The notes beneath the pieces were generated by a model. The model ran no database searches. It saw only the letters and a program-made list of their open reading frames with translations, and had not been told where the DNA came from. DNA of 64,000 nt, from the NCBI RefSeq assembly GCF_022513565.1, contig NZ_JAKWBE010000003.1, positions 310,001-374,000 of the forward strand. The letters are read 5' to 3'. A program made the translations under genes and the position numbers. Below, in pieces: positions 15,198 through 23,662 of this stretch. How positions within the stretch are numbered: position 1 is the first letter of the stretch; each line of letters opens with the position of its first letter. This DNA comes from Streptomyces gilvus. Lineage in GTDB: Bacteria > Actinomycetota > Actinomycetes > Streptomycetales > Streptomycetaceae.

Positions 15198-18050
15198 CTA
15201 ATCTCTGAGCAGGTCCGGCACCCCGGCCGCGTCCGGCTGGTCGCGCTCCCCCGACACGACCGTCAGCTGCTGGGTCGCCCGGGTGAGGGCCACATACAGC
15301 ACGCGCAGTCCGGCCGGGGACTCGTCCGCGATCTCCGCCGGGGAGACGACGACCGTGGCGTCGTACTCCAGGCCCTTCGCCTCCAGGCTGCCGAGCGCCA
15401 CCACCCGGTCGCCGAGTCCGGCGAGCCAGCGGGCCGCCTCCTCGCGCCGCTGCATGGCGACGACGACGCCGACGGTGCCGTCGACGAGGTCGAGGAGACG
15501 GGCGGCCTCGGCGCGGACGGTCTGCGCGAGGGAGTCGCGTACGACGGTGAAGCGCGGTTGTACGCCGGTGGAGCGGACCGCCGAGGGGGACTCGGCGCCC
15601 GGCATGGCGAGGGCGAGGACCCTGGACGCGAGTTCCGCGATCTCGGCGGGGTTGCGGTAGTTGACGGTGAGCTGGAAGCGGCGGCGCGGGCGGGTGCCGA
15701 GGGCCTCGTCGCGGGCCTCGGCCGCCTCGTCGGGGTCGGACCAGGAGGACTGCGCGGGGTCGCCGACGACCGTCCAGGTGGCGTGCCGGCCGCGGCGGCC
15801 GACCATCCGCCACTGCATGGGGGTGAGGTCCTGGGCCTCGTCGACGATGACGTGGGCGTACTCGGTGCGCTCCTGCGCGAGCCGCTCGGCGCGCTCGCGC
15901 TGCGACTCCTCGCGCACCGGCATCAGCTCCTCCAGGCCGGTCAGCTGGTCCAGCGGGTCCAGCTCGCGCTTCTTCCGGGGGCGGGCGGGCACGCCGAGGA
16001 TGGACTGCAGCTCGTCGAGCAGGGCGATGTCGTGCACGGTCAGGCCGTCGCGGCGCAGCGAGCGGGCGACGCGGCGGATTTCGCCGGGGTTGAGGATCCG
16101 GCGGGCCCAGCGGCCCAGCCGGCGCTCGTCGGCCATCGCCGCCAGCACGGCCCGCGGGGTCAGTTCGGGCCACCAGGCGTCGAGGAACTCGGTGAAGGAG
16201 TCCTCGGTGGTGATGTCCTCGTCGAAGGAGGAGCGCAGTTCGGCGGCGAGCTCGGGGTCGGTGTGCCGGGTGCCGGCCCCGGACTGCTCCCAGAGGGCGT
16301 CGAGGAGCAGCTTGCGGGCACGGGGCCGCAGCAGGTTCACGGGCGCGGTGCCGCCGAGGGCGGTACGGCGGATCCGTTCCAGCGCGTCCGCCTCCAGCTC
16401 CAGCCGCCGCCCGAACGCGACGACACGCAGCCGGCTGGGCGGCCCGCCGGGCGCGGACGCGGGCACGTCGAAGCCACCGTCGTCACCAAAGGCAAGCTGC
16501 CCCGCACGCTCCACCCCAGCACCACCGGAGCCGAGCCGCCCCCCACGCTCCACCCCAGCACCACCGGAGCCGAGCCGCCCCACACGCTCCACCCCAGCGT
16601 CACCGGAGGCAAGCTGCCCAGGACGGTCAGCCCCGGAGCCACCGAAGCCACCAGAGCCACCGGAGCCAGGCCGCCCCGCACCATCCGCCCCGGCCTCACT
16701 GGAGCCAAGCTGCCCCACACCGTCGGCCCCAGCACCACCAGAGCCAGGCCGCCCCGCACCATCCGCCCCAGCACCACCGGAGCCAGGCCGCCCCGCACCA
16801 TCCGCCCCGGCCTCACCGGAGCCAAGCTGCCCCACACCGTCGGCCCCAGCACCACCAGAGCCAGGCCGCCCCACACCATCCGCCCCAGCACCACCGGAGC
16901 CAGCCCGCCCCACACCATCCGCCCCGGCCTCACCGGGGCCGGATCGCACGGCCCCCTTGACCGCCGCGGCCGCGGCGCCCACTGCGGGCCCGCCGCCCGG
17001 TCCCAGCTCCAGTGCGCCCCGCGCCGCCTTTCGCAGGACCTTGAGCATGCGGTACGAGCCCTTGGCTCTGGCGGTGGACGGGGAGTCGTACAGCGTGGCC
17101 TCCGCGCCGTCGACCAGGGAGCCGATCGCGCGGATGGCGACCTGGCCCTCCTCGCCGAGGGAGGGCAGGACGCCCTCGGTGTAGGCGACCAGCAGGGGGG
17201 TCGGGGAGACGATGAGGATGCCGCCCGCGTAACGGCGCCGGTCCTGGTAGAGGAGGTAGGCGGCGCGGTGCAGGGCGACGGCGGTCTTGCCGGTGCCGGG
17301 GCCGCCCTCGACGTAGGTCACCGAGGCGGCGGGGGCGCGGATGACCAGGTCCTGCTCGGCCTGGATGGAGGCGACGATGTCCCGCATGGTGTGGCCGCGG
17401 GCCTGGCCGAGCGCGGCCATCAGGGCGCCGTCGCCGATGACGGGCAGTTCCCGGCCGTCGAGGCGGGCCTTGAGCTCGGGGCGCATCAGGTCGTCCTCGA
17501 CGCCGAGGACGCGGCGGCCCTTGGAGCGGATGACCCGGCGCCGTACGACCCGGCCGGGGTCGACCGGGGTGGAGCGGTAGAAGGGGGCGGCCGCGGGCGC
17601 CCGCCAGTCGATGACCAGGGGCGCGTACTCGGCGTCGAGGACACCGATCCGCCCGATGTGCAGCGTCTCGGCGATGTCGGCCGTGCCGTCCTCGCGGACG
17701 GCGCCCTCGGCGGGTTCCACGGCGGTGTACGCGCCGTCCGGCCCCTTCTTGCCGTCCTTGCCGGGCAGCAGGTCGATCCGTCCGAAGAGGAAGTCCTCGA
17801 ACTCGTTGTTCAGCCGGCTGAGATGGATGCCGGCCCGGAAGACCTGGGCGTCGCGCTCGGCGAGCGCCCCGGGCGTGCCGACCTGGCCGCGCTTGGCCGC
17901 GTCGTTCATCAGGAACTCGGCCTCGTGGATCTTCTCCTCGAGCCGCCGGTAGACCCGGTCCAGGTGTTCCTGTTCGACGCTGATCTCTCGGTCCCGTACG
18001 GAGTCGTGATCCGAGCCGACCGCGGTTTCCTGCTGAGCCTGAGCGGCCAC
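15198..18050 (-). CDS. HelD-like UvrD-superfamily ATPase with repeat insertion
   Basis: A 950-residue superfamily 1 helicase-like ATPase resembling HelD, the factor that removes stalled RNA polymerase from DNA. The N terminus is helical and charged, as in the HelD arm that enters the polymerase secondary channel. Walker A is GGPGTGKTAVAL (about residue 250), Walker B is VIVDEAQDLTPMQW, and motif VI near the end is YVALTRATQQL. HelD proteins are usually near 700-780 residues. The excess is a Gly/Ala/Asp-rich insertion at about 368-525 made of 13-residue repeats. The GTG start at 18050 is preceded by AAGGGGG, which lies in a hairpin. A link to rifamycin tolerance is possible but unproven. Confidence 0.82.
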   Translation of the reverse strand: MAAQAQQETAVGSDHDSVRDREISVEQEHLDRVYRRLEEKIHEAEFLMNDAAKRGQVGTPGALAERDAQVFRAGIHLSRLNNEFEDFLFGRIDLLPGKDGKKGPDGAYTAVEPAEGAVREDGTADIAETLHIGRIGVLDAEYAPLVIDWRAPAAAPFYRSTPVDPGRVVRRRVIRSKGRRVLGVEDDLMRPELKARLDGRELPVIGDGALMAALGQARGHTMRDIVASIQAEQDLVIRAPAASVTYVEGGPGTGKTAVALHRAAYLLYQDRRRYAGGILIVSPTPLLVAYTEGVLPSLGEEGQVAIRAIGSLVDGAEATLYDSPSTARAKGSYRMLKVLRKAARGALELGPGGGPAVGAAAAAVKGAVRSGPGEAGADGVGRAGSGGAGADGVGRPGSGGAGADGVGQLGSGEAGADGAGRPGSGGAGADGAGRPGSGGAGADGVGQLGSSEAGADGAGRPGSGGSGGFGGSGADRPGQLASGDAGVERVGRLGSGGAGVERGGRLGSGGAGVERAGQLAFGDDGGFDVPASAPGGPPSRLRVVAFGRRLELEADALERIRRTALGGTAPVNLLRPRARKLLLDALWEQSGAGTRHTDPELAAELRSSFDEDITTEDSFTEFLDAWWPELTPRAVLAAMADERRLGRWARRILNPGEIRRVARSLRRDGLTVHDIALLDELQSILGVPARPRKKRELDPLDQLTGLEELMPVREESQRERAERLAQERTEYAHVIVDEAQDLTPMQWRMVGRRGRHATWTVVGDPAQSSWSDPDEAAEARDEALGTRPRRRFQLTVNYRNPAEIAELASRVLALAMPGAESPSAVRSTGVQPRFTVVRDSLAQTVRAEAARLLDLVDGTVGVVVAMQRREEAARWLAGLGDRVVALGSLEAKGLEYDATVVVSPAEIADESPAGLRVLYVALTRATQQLTVVSGERDQPDAAGVPDLLRD
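16480..16950 (-). repeat. 39-bp coding minisatellite in HelD-like gene
   Basis: About eleven tandem 39-bp units encode 13-residue repeats of the type GSGGAGADGVGRP, alternating with GQL and with GVERAGRL variants. One longer unit (GSGGFGGSGADRPGQL) breaks the phase. The frame is kept throughout, so the tract is translated. Confidence 0.85.
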
Positions 18051-18104
18051 CGGGCCCCCTTCTGACGTGCTGGGCAGCCGTCAACCGTACGCGAAGGGGG
18101 CCCG
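18051..18104 (-). promoter_or_regulatory. Hairpin covering the Shine-Dalgarno of the HelD-like gene
   Basis: CGGGCCCCCTTC and GAAGGGGGCCCG are perfect 12-base complements separated by 30 bases. The second arm contains the ribosome binding site and ends directly at the GTG start codon (18050). If the transcript begins upstream, this would hide the start region. Confidence 0.5.
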
Positions 18105-18125
18105 TCAAAGCTACGTGGCGGCGCG

Positions 18126-18150
18126 CGTCGGTCCCCCGAGGGGACCGACG
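18126..18150 (-). terminator. Terminator hairpin after rsuA
   Basis: CGTCGGTCCCC pairs perfectly with GGGGACCGACG (11 bp) around CGA, four bases beyond the rsuA stop codon. It should end the sigU-rsuA transcript. Confidence 0.75.
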
Positions 18151-18154
18151 ACTG

Positions 18155-18970
18155 CTACGCGTCGACCTGGACGAGCTTCTTGCCGTCGAAGGTCATGACC
18201 TCGAAGTGGTCGATCTCGTTGGGCTGGAAGGCCGCGCCGCCCTGCGCGTACAGGGGCTGCTTCGCCTCCTCGACCTTGGCGTTCTGGATGCCGTAGCCCC
18301 ACTTGGGGACCGACCAGGAGGACATGGTCTCGCGCTCGCCGTTCTTGCCGACGGCGATGAGCGAGCACTTCAGCGGTCCCTTGACGTTGCTGAGTTCGAC
18401 GACGCCCCAGGTGCCCCAGTCCTTCTTCTCCATGGCCACGGTCGCCTGGACCTTGGTGGAGGAGTCGGTCGCCGACACCTTGTCGGAGATCTGGCCGAAG
18501 GCCGACTTGGCGCCGGCCGCCAGCGGGGTGGCGTTGGTGCCGCCCGAGCTGCCGCCGCCGTTCGCGGCCATCACCGCGAGCGGACCGCCGATGATCAGCG
18601 CGGCCGCGGCCGCGACCAGGTAGAAGCCCTTGCGGCGCTTCACCGCCCGGCGCTCTGCGACCTCGTCGACCAGCTTCTCCGCGAGCCGTGGGCTGGGCCG
18701 TGCGGAGAGAGACTCGCCGATCGCGGGCGTGCCGGTCCCCGGCAGGTCCGCGAGCGCCGCCAGCATGGGTTCCATCCCCGCCAGCTCGTCGAGCTGCTGG
18801 GCGCACCACTCGCAGGTGGCGAGATGCGCCTCGAAGGCGGTCGCCTCGGCGTCGTCCAGGATGCCGAGGGCGTAGGCACCGACCGTTTCGTGCTCGCTCG
18901 GGCCCGGAGATCCCATCATGGGGCCAGACATACCCGAACCACCCGTTCCGAATCCCCCGTAAACACTCAT
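18155..18970 (-). CDS. rsuA: Zinc-type anti-sigma factor RsuA
   Basis: A 271-residue membrane anti-sigma factor for the sigma gene directly upstream. The N-terminal part has the zinc anti-sigma (ZAS) signature, a His followed by HLATCEWCAQQLD (H-x3-C-x2-C, about residue 48-55). One transmembrane helix, GFYLVAAAAALIIGGPLAV, lies near residue 115-135, and an extracellular domain follows (about 140-271). This layout lets an outside signal release the sigma factor. The ATG at 18970 overlaps the sigma stop as ATGA. The name follows memory of S. coelicolor SigU/RsuA and the matching neighbours. Confidence 0.85.
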   Translation of the reverse strand: MSVYGGFGTGGSGMSGPMMGSPGPSEHETVGAYALGILDDAEATAFEAHLATCEWCAQQLDELAGMEPMLAALADLPGTGTPAIGESLSARPSPRLAEKLVDEVAERRAVKRRKGFYLVAAAAALIIGGPLAVMAANGGGSSGGTNATPLAAGAKSAFGQISDKVSATDSSTKVQATVAMEKKDWGTWGVVELSNVKGPLKCSLIAVGKNGERETMSSWSVPKWGYGIQNAKVEEAKQPLYAQGGAAFQPNEIDHFEVMTFDGKKLVQVDA

Positions 18971-19542
18971 GCCGTCACCCCCCGCTCCTCCAGAGCCAGC
19001 TTCATCGACCGCAGGGCGTAGAACACCCGGGACCGCACCGTTCCGCTGGGAATGCCCAGCGTCTCGGCCGCCTCATTGACGGTACGCCCCTTGAAGTACG
19101 TCTCGACGAGCACCTCCCGGTGGGCCGGGGTCAGGTCGTCGAGCGCGTCGGACAACGTCATCAGCCACAGCGCCTTGTCGATCTCGTCCTCCGCGGGGAT
19201 GACCTCCAGCGGCGACGGATCGACCTCCTGCGGCCGGGCCTGCCGGCTGCGGTGGCCGTCGATGACGATGCGGCGCGCGACCGTCACCAGCCAGGGGCGT
19301 ACCGATCCGGTCGCTCGATTGAGCTGGCCGGCGTTCTTCCAGGCACGGATGAGCGTTTCCTGGACCACGTCCTCGGCGCGCTGCCGGTCTCCGGCGACCA
19401 GGCGCAGTACATAAGCAAGGAGAGGTCCGGCGTGCTCCCGGTACAGGGCACGCATCAGCTCCTCATCAGGTTCCGAGGGCTGGGACATGCGATGTCGGGC
19501 CCTCGATCCACGTTCATTGGCCACGACGGAATCCTTGCGCAC
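18967..19542 (-). CDS. sigU: ECF sigma factor SigU
   Basis: An ECF-type RNA polymerase sigma factor of 191 residues. Region 2 is LMRALYREHAGPLLAYVLRL through DVVQETLIRAW. Region 4 contains the helix-turn-helix with TLGIPSGTVRSRVFYALRS. I prefer the GTG at 19542 because GGAGG sits five bases upstream; a GTG at 19524 (with AAGGA) and an ATG at 19488 are alternatives. It is co-transcribed and translationally coupled with rsuA. SigU in S. coelicolor is linked to secretion and envelope phenotypes when unrestrained. That is knowledge of the family, not seen here. Confidence 0.85.
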   Translation of the reverse strand: MRKDSVVANERGSRARHRMSQPSEPDEELMRALYREHAGPLLAYVLRLVAGDRQRAEDVVQETLIRAWKNAGQLNRATGSVRPWLVTVARRIVIDGHRSRQARPQEVDPSPLEVIPAEDEIDKALWLMTLSDALDDLTPAHREVLVETYFKGRTVNEAAETLGIPSGTVRSRVFYALRSMKLALEERGVTA

Positions 19543-19757
19543 GCCCACCTCCGATGTCCGGGGGTTCCCCCAGTCGGTCGCTCGTGCACAGGTACGGATG
19601 TGGTCTCCGCCATGTTCAAAGCGGTACGACAGTTTTCTTCGGGGTGTCGTGATGAGTGGGACATGAGAGCACATTCCCACCCCGCGATCTTTACATTTCC
19701 GCCACATCGGCAAGATCGAGCCGACTTCCCGGAGCGGGCCGGAGGCAAACGGGATGT

Positions 19758-19776
19758 TGTCGAAATCACTTCGACA
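19758..19776. promoter_or_regulatory. Inverted repeat TGTCGAA-N5-TTCGACA
   Basis: A perfect 7-bp inverted repeat between the CGNR regulator stop and the sigU start, about 215 bases before sigU. It could be an operator or a weak terminator arm. There is no T tract. Confidence 0.35.
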
Positions 19777-19818
19777 CCAGAATGCCCCGCACCTGACACA
19801 CGGCGCATTTCCGGACAG

Positions 19819-20415
19819 TCAGGCTCGGGTGAGAGCCACCCTCCGACGGTGCCGGGCCACCCGTTCGCGGTTCCCACAGACCTCACTGGAGCACCAGCGC
19901 CTCCTGCGTCCCCGGGACGAATCGACGTAGAAGATCGGGCAGTTGTCCCCCTCGCACTGCCGCAGCCCCGCCCGCGCGACCGGGTCGGTGAGCAGTTCCA
20001 CGGCGTCCCGGGCGATCGCGCCTAGCAGCGCCGCGCACTCCGGCGGCCCGTCCAACTCCCTGACCAGCACGCCGTCCTCGCCGCGCACGGCACGCGGGGC
20101 CGGCGGCGCGGTCCTGGCGATCTCGTTCACGCGCACGAGCGCGAGGTCGTACGACGACCTGGGTACGGGGGTGAGCGCGCCGCGCACCAACTGGCCGATC
20201 CGGTCCCGCAGTTCCCGGAAGCCGACCAGCCAGCCCGGGTCGGCGTGCGCCAGTGACGTGCCCGGCGGCACGAGTCCCGCGCCCACGATCCAGGTGCACA
20301 GCACCTCGACCGAGTCGAACCGTTCCTCGGGATGCGTCGTCGCCAGGAGGTCCAGGCAGATCCGCCCGGCGTCGAAGCGCAGCTCGTGAGGGACCGTGAC
20401 CGTACCCAGTGCCAT
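19819..20415 (-). CDS. CGNR zinc-finger (ABATE-domain) regulator
   Basis: A 198-residue protein with an N-terminal ABATE-type ligand-binding-like domain (GRICLDLLATTH near residue 17-28) and a C-terminal CGNR zinc finger. The metal cysteines lie in QCEGDNCPIFYVD and WCSSEVCGNRERVARHRRR, followed by the basic DNA-binding end. Proteins of this class are stress-linked transcriptional regulators in actinobacteria. The ATG at 20415 lies about 80 bases from a divergently placed DUF1772 remnant. Its target genes are unknown. Confidence 0.85.
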   Translation of the reverse strand: MALGTVTVPHELRFDAGRICLDLLATTHPEERFDSVEVLCTWIVGAGLVPPGTSLAHADPGWLVGFRELRDRIGQLVRGALTPVPRSSYDLALVRVNEIARTAPPAPRAVRGEDGVLVRELDGPPECAALLGAIARDAVELLTDPVARAGLRQCEGDNCPIFYVDSSRGRRRRWCSSEVCGNRERVARHRRRVALTRA

Positions 20416-20494
20416 GTGCCTGTCACCGCCTGGGGCTGGGGTGGAGAACCGTTCCCCTTACAGTGCCCGCCCGCCCGCGCGGCCGGAACCCCTC

Positions 20495-20905
20495 GTGCCG
20501 GTGAGGTGGTTGGACGAGCGCGTATTCGACGACGTGATCCAGAACCCGGTGTTCTTCCTCTCCTTCGTGGGCGCGCTGCTGCTGACGGCGGTGTCGGCGT
20601 GGCAGCTGCGCGGACAGCCGTACCGCTGGTGGGTGTGGGCGGCCCTGGCCGCCCACACCGCCGGATTCCTGACGACCATGGCCTTCAACATCCCGCTCAA
20701 CGACGGCCTTTGCCGCATGACCGGCCCGGGCGCGGCCCGGGAGCACTTCGAGCACGCGTGGGTGGCGTGGAACGCGGTGCGGGCGGTGCTGTCGGCGGTG
20801 GCGCCGGGCTGCCTGGCGCGGGCGCTGGTGCTGTACGGGGCGCTCAGACGTCCGCGTACTTGGCGTCGGCCGCCGGGTCCAGGGCCAGCCGGTAACCCCT
20901 CTTGA
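20495..20905 (+). pseudogene. N-terminally truncated DUF1772 membrane protein remnant
   Basis: The frame encodes the last two thirds of a DUF1772 (anthrone oxygenase-like) membrane protein. It has NPVFFLSFVGALLLTA, a second helix, the family segment TTMAFNIPLNDGL, then HAWVAWNAVRAVLS and a last helix ending ALVLYGA. The first helix and its conserved glycine-rich loop, roughly 50-60 residues, are absent. Only 80 bases separate this frame from the oppositely read CGNR gene, so there is no room for them. The 3' end overlaps the nnaR stop by 62 bases. It may be a relic, or a short protein from GTG 20495 or 20501; the ribosome site is weak. Confidence 0.5.
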
Positions 20906-22004
20906 CCACCGTCTGGATCAGCTTCGGCGCCCCCAGTGCCGTCCGCAGCCGGGCCATCGCCGTCTCCACCGCGTGCTCGTCGCGCCCGGCACCGGGCAGG
21001 GCACGCAGCAGCTCCGAGCGGGCCACCACCCACCCCGGCCGCCGGGACAGCGCCCGCAGCAGCGACATCCCCGCGGGCGGCACCGGCCTCAGCTCCCCGT
21101 CGACGAGCACCGCGTGCCCCCGGATCTCCACCCGGTGCCCGGCGATCGGCAGGGCGCGCGCCCGGCCCGGCAGCTCCTGGCACAGCAGTTGCACCAGCGG
21201 CCCGAGCCGGAACCGCTCGGGCTGGACGGTGTCGACGCCCCGCGCCTGCAGCGGCAGAGCGGTGACCGGCCCGACGCAGGCGGGCAGTACGTCGTGGTGG
21301 AGGGCCGCGATCAGCTCCGGCAGCAGCCCCCGCTCCTCGGCCCGGTTCAGCAGGGACGCCGCGGCCGGCGCGCTGGTGAAGGTGATCGCGTCCAGGCCGC
21401 GCGAGACGGCCGCGTCCAGCAGCCGGTCCATCGGGCCGATGTCCTCCGGCGGCATCCACCGGTACACGGGCACCCCGACGACCTCGCCGCCCGCGGCCCG
21501 CAGCGCCTCCACGAACCCGGGCAGCGGCTCACCGTGCAGCTGTACGGCGATCCGGCGTCCGTCGACGCCCTCCTCCAGCAGCCGGTCCAGCACCTCGGCC
21601 ATGGACTCGCTCGACGGCGACCAGTCCTCGGTGAGCCCGGCGGCCCGTATCGCGCCCTTGACCTTGGGTCCGCGCGCCAGCAGCTCCACCGCGCGCAGCC
21701 GCTCCAGCAGCGGCTCTCCGAGCCCCCATCCCTCGGCGGCCTCGACCCAGCCCCGGAAGCCGATGGCGGTCGTGGCCACGACCACGTCCGGCGCCTGGTC
21801 GATCAGGTCCTTCGTCGCCGCCAGCAGTTCGCTGTCGTCGGCGAGCGGCACGATGCGCAGGGCTGGCGCGTGCAGGACGGCGGCTCCCCGTCGCTGCAGC
21901 AGGGCGCCCAGTTCGTCGGCCCGGCGCGCGGCCGTGACACCCACGGTGAATCCCGCGAGTGGGCCGTGCTGACCGGGCTGCGGTCGCTGCTGTTCGTCGT
22001 ACAT
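20844..22004 (-). CDS. nnaR: NnaR-type nitrate assimilation regulator (HemD-like plus winged helix)
   Basis: A 386-residue protein. Residues about 18-265 resemble uroporphyrinogen-III synthase (GFTVGVTAARRADEL, ITFTSAPAAASL), and about 285-378 form an OmpR/PhoB-type winged helix (LLRALSRRPGWVVARSELL, VVKRGYRL). This fusion is the layout of NnaR, which co-activates nitrite/nitrate assimilation genes in Streptomyces, and its neighbour is a nitrate transporter. The HemD part probably senses a ligand rather than making haem, because housekeeping hemD is usually in the hem cluster. The ATG is at 22004. Confidence 0.85.
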   Translation of the reverse strand: MYDEQQRPQPGQHGPLAGFTVGVTAARRADELGALLQRRGAAVLHAPALRIVPLADDSELLAATKDLIDQAPDVVVATTAIGFRGWVEAAEGWGLGEPLLERLRAVELLARGPKVKGAIRAAGLTEDWSPSSESMAEVLDRLLEEGVDGRRIAVQLHGEPLPGFVEALRAAGGEVVGVPVYRWMPPEDIGPMDRLLDAAVSRGLDAITFTSAPAAASLLNRAEERGLLPELIAALHHDVLPACVGPVTALPLQARGVDTVQPERFRLGPLVQLLCQELPGRARALPIAGHRVEIRGHAVLVDGELRPVPPAGMSLLRALSRRPGWVVARSELLRALPGAGRDEHAVETAMARLRTALGAPKLIQTVVKRGYRLALDPAADAKYADV

Positions 22005-22058
22005 GGCTCTCGTCCCGAACTCGAGTCGTCGTACATGAGGTACGGCGGTACCTGCATG

Positions 22059-22099
22059 CCGAACGAGCCTGTCAACGGTGCGTGACAGGCTCGGTTCGG
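22059..22099 (-). terminator. Hairpin between narK and nnaR
   Basis: CCGAACGAGCCTGTCA (22059-22074) and TGACAGGCTCGGTTCGG (22083-22099) pair with one bulged G. The hairpin lies just after the narK stop and in front of nnaR, so it should limit read-through between the two genes. Confidence 0.65.
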
Positions 22100-22120
22100 C
22101 TTTATGTCGCCGGTGTTACG

Positions 22121-23497
22121 TCACACCTCGGCATAGCTGAGCTGCGGCTTCGCCTCTGAGGCGGCTGTGGCCGCGGTGGCGGCGGCCGGCCGGCGAAGGT
22201 ATACGGCCCAGGTGACCGCGAAACAGAGAGCGTAGTAGGCGAGGAAGGCGACGAACGCGCCGGTGCCGGAGCCGTAGGACAGGAAGGACTGCCGGAAGGC
22301 CATGTTGATGCCGACGCCGCCGAGGGCGCCCACCGCGCCGATGAGGCCCATCGAGGCACCGGAGAGCCGGCGCCCGTACTTGACCGCGTCCTCGCCCTGA
22401 AGGCCCTTGGAGAGGGCCTTGGCCTGGAAGATGCCGGGGATCATCTTGAAGGTCGACCCGTTGCCGAGACCGGTGAGCGCGAACAGGACGACGAACGCGG
22501 TGACGAACAGGGGGAGCGACTTCTGCATGCTGGCCAGGACCAGGACGGCGGTGGCGACGGCCATCGCGATGTAGTTGTAGAGGGTGATCTTCGCGCCGCC
22601 GTACTTGTCGGCGAGCCAGCCGCCCACGGGACGCACCAGCGAGCCGAGCAGCGGGCCCATGAAGGTGAGGTAGGTGGCCTGCAGCGGCGTACGGCCGAAC
22701 TGGTTGGTCAGCACCTGGCCGAAGGCGAAGCTGTAGCCGATGAAGGAGCCGAACGTCCCGATGTAGAGGACGGACATGATCCAGGTGTGGGCGTCCCTGG
22801 CGGCGTCCTTGGCGGCTCCGGTGTCGTTCTTCACGTTCTCGATGTTGTCCATGAAGAGCGCGGCGAGGACCGCGGCGACGACGATGAGCGGGATGTAGAT
22901 CCCCAGCAGCACGCGCGGGCCGCCGCTGGCACCGATGACGGCGAGCGCCACCAGCTGGATCGCCGCGACCCCGATGTTGCCGCCGCCCGCGTTGAGGCCG
23001 AGCGCCCAGCCCTTCTTCCTGAGCGGGAAGAAGGCGTTGATGTTGGTCATCGAGGAGGCGAAGTTGCCGCCGCCGATGCCGGCGAGCAGGCCGATCCAGA
23101 GGAAGGTGTCGAAGGACGTCCCGGGCTTCATCACCGAGAAGGCGGCGACGCTCGGGACGAGCAGGAGACTGGCCGAGATGACCGTCCAGTTCCGGCCGCC
23201 GAAGATCGCGACGGCGAAGGTGTAGGGGACGCGGACGACGGCGCCGACGAGCGTGACCATCGACGTCAGCAGGAACTTGTCGGCCGGGGTCAGCCCGTAC
23301 TCCGGCCCCATGAAGAGCACCAGCACGGACCACAGGGTCCAGATCGAGAACCCGATGTGCTCGGAGAGCACGGAGAAGAGGAGGTTGCGCTTGGCGATCT
23401 TCTCTCCGGTCTCGTTCCAGAAGGTCTCGTCCTCGGGATCCCACTGCTGGATCCAGCGGCCTCCCCTGCTGGCGGGGGCTGTACCAGTGGCTGTCAT
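22121..23497 (-). CDS. narK: NarK-type nitrate/nitrite transporter
   Basis: A 458-residue MFS protein of the nitrate-nitrite porter family with about twelve transmembrane helices. The two nitrate signature segments are clear: AGIGGGNFASSMTNINAFFP (helix 5) and GLNAGGGNIGVA. A large N-terminal cytoplasmic segment starts with WIQQWDPEDETFWNETG, typical of actinobacterial NarK. The ATG at 23497 has GGAGG upstream. Together with the adjacent nnaR this points to nitrate uptake for nitrogen assimilation. Export of nitrite is an alternative role for this family. Confidence 0.9.
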   Translation of the reverse strand: MTATGTAPASRGGRWIQQWDPEDETFWNETGEKIAKRNLLFSVLSEHIGFSIWTLWSVLVLFMGPEYGLTPADKFLLTSMVTLVGAVVRVPYTFAVAIFGGRNWTVISASLLLVPSVAAFSVMKPGTSFDTFLWIGLLAGIGGGNFASSMTNINAFFPLRKKGWALGLNAGGGNIGVAAIQLVALAVIGASGGPRVLLGIYIPLIVVAAVLAALFMDNIENVKNDTGAAKDAARDAHTWIMSVLYIGTFGSFIGYSFAFGQVLTNQFGRTPLQATYLTFMGPLLGSLVRPVGGWLADKYGGAKITLYNYIAMAVATAVLVLASMQKSLPLFVTAFVVLFALTGLGNGSTFKMIPGIFQAKALSKGLQGEDAVKYGRRLSGASMGLIGAVGALGGVGINMAFRQSFLSYGSGTGAFVAFLAYYALCFAVTWAVYLRRPAAATAATAASEAKPQLSYAEV

Positions 23498-23662
23498 GAC
23501 GCCTCCACGGTGCTCCGGGGCTCGGTGGTACTGGGGGTGATGAGCGGTGTCGATTCCCGAAGGTAGAAAGGCGTCGTTTCCGGTCTGTGGCACTGGGTGA
23601 CCGCAAGGGAACGTTGCTCTCACCCGGCCCGGACGGGGGATGAGAGGTTCCGACCTCACACG

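Noticed and set aside
16480..16950. Regular 39-bp repeats considered as a CRISPR array
   Set aside because: Units are directly tandem with no unique spacers and encode an in-frame 13-residue repeat. No cas genes are near.
15120..18065. A 981-codon open frame on the plus strand across the HelD-like gene
   Set aside because: It is antisense to a protein with complete Walker and helicase motifs. Long false frames are expected in GC-rich DNA, and its product is low complexity without domains.
23498..23662. A possible GlnR box (GTCAC and GAAAC elements) upstream of narK
   Set aside because: The spacing of the half-sites does not fit the GTnAC-N6-GAAAC arrangement. Too weak to list, although nitrogen control would make sense.
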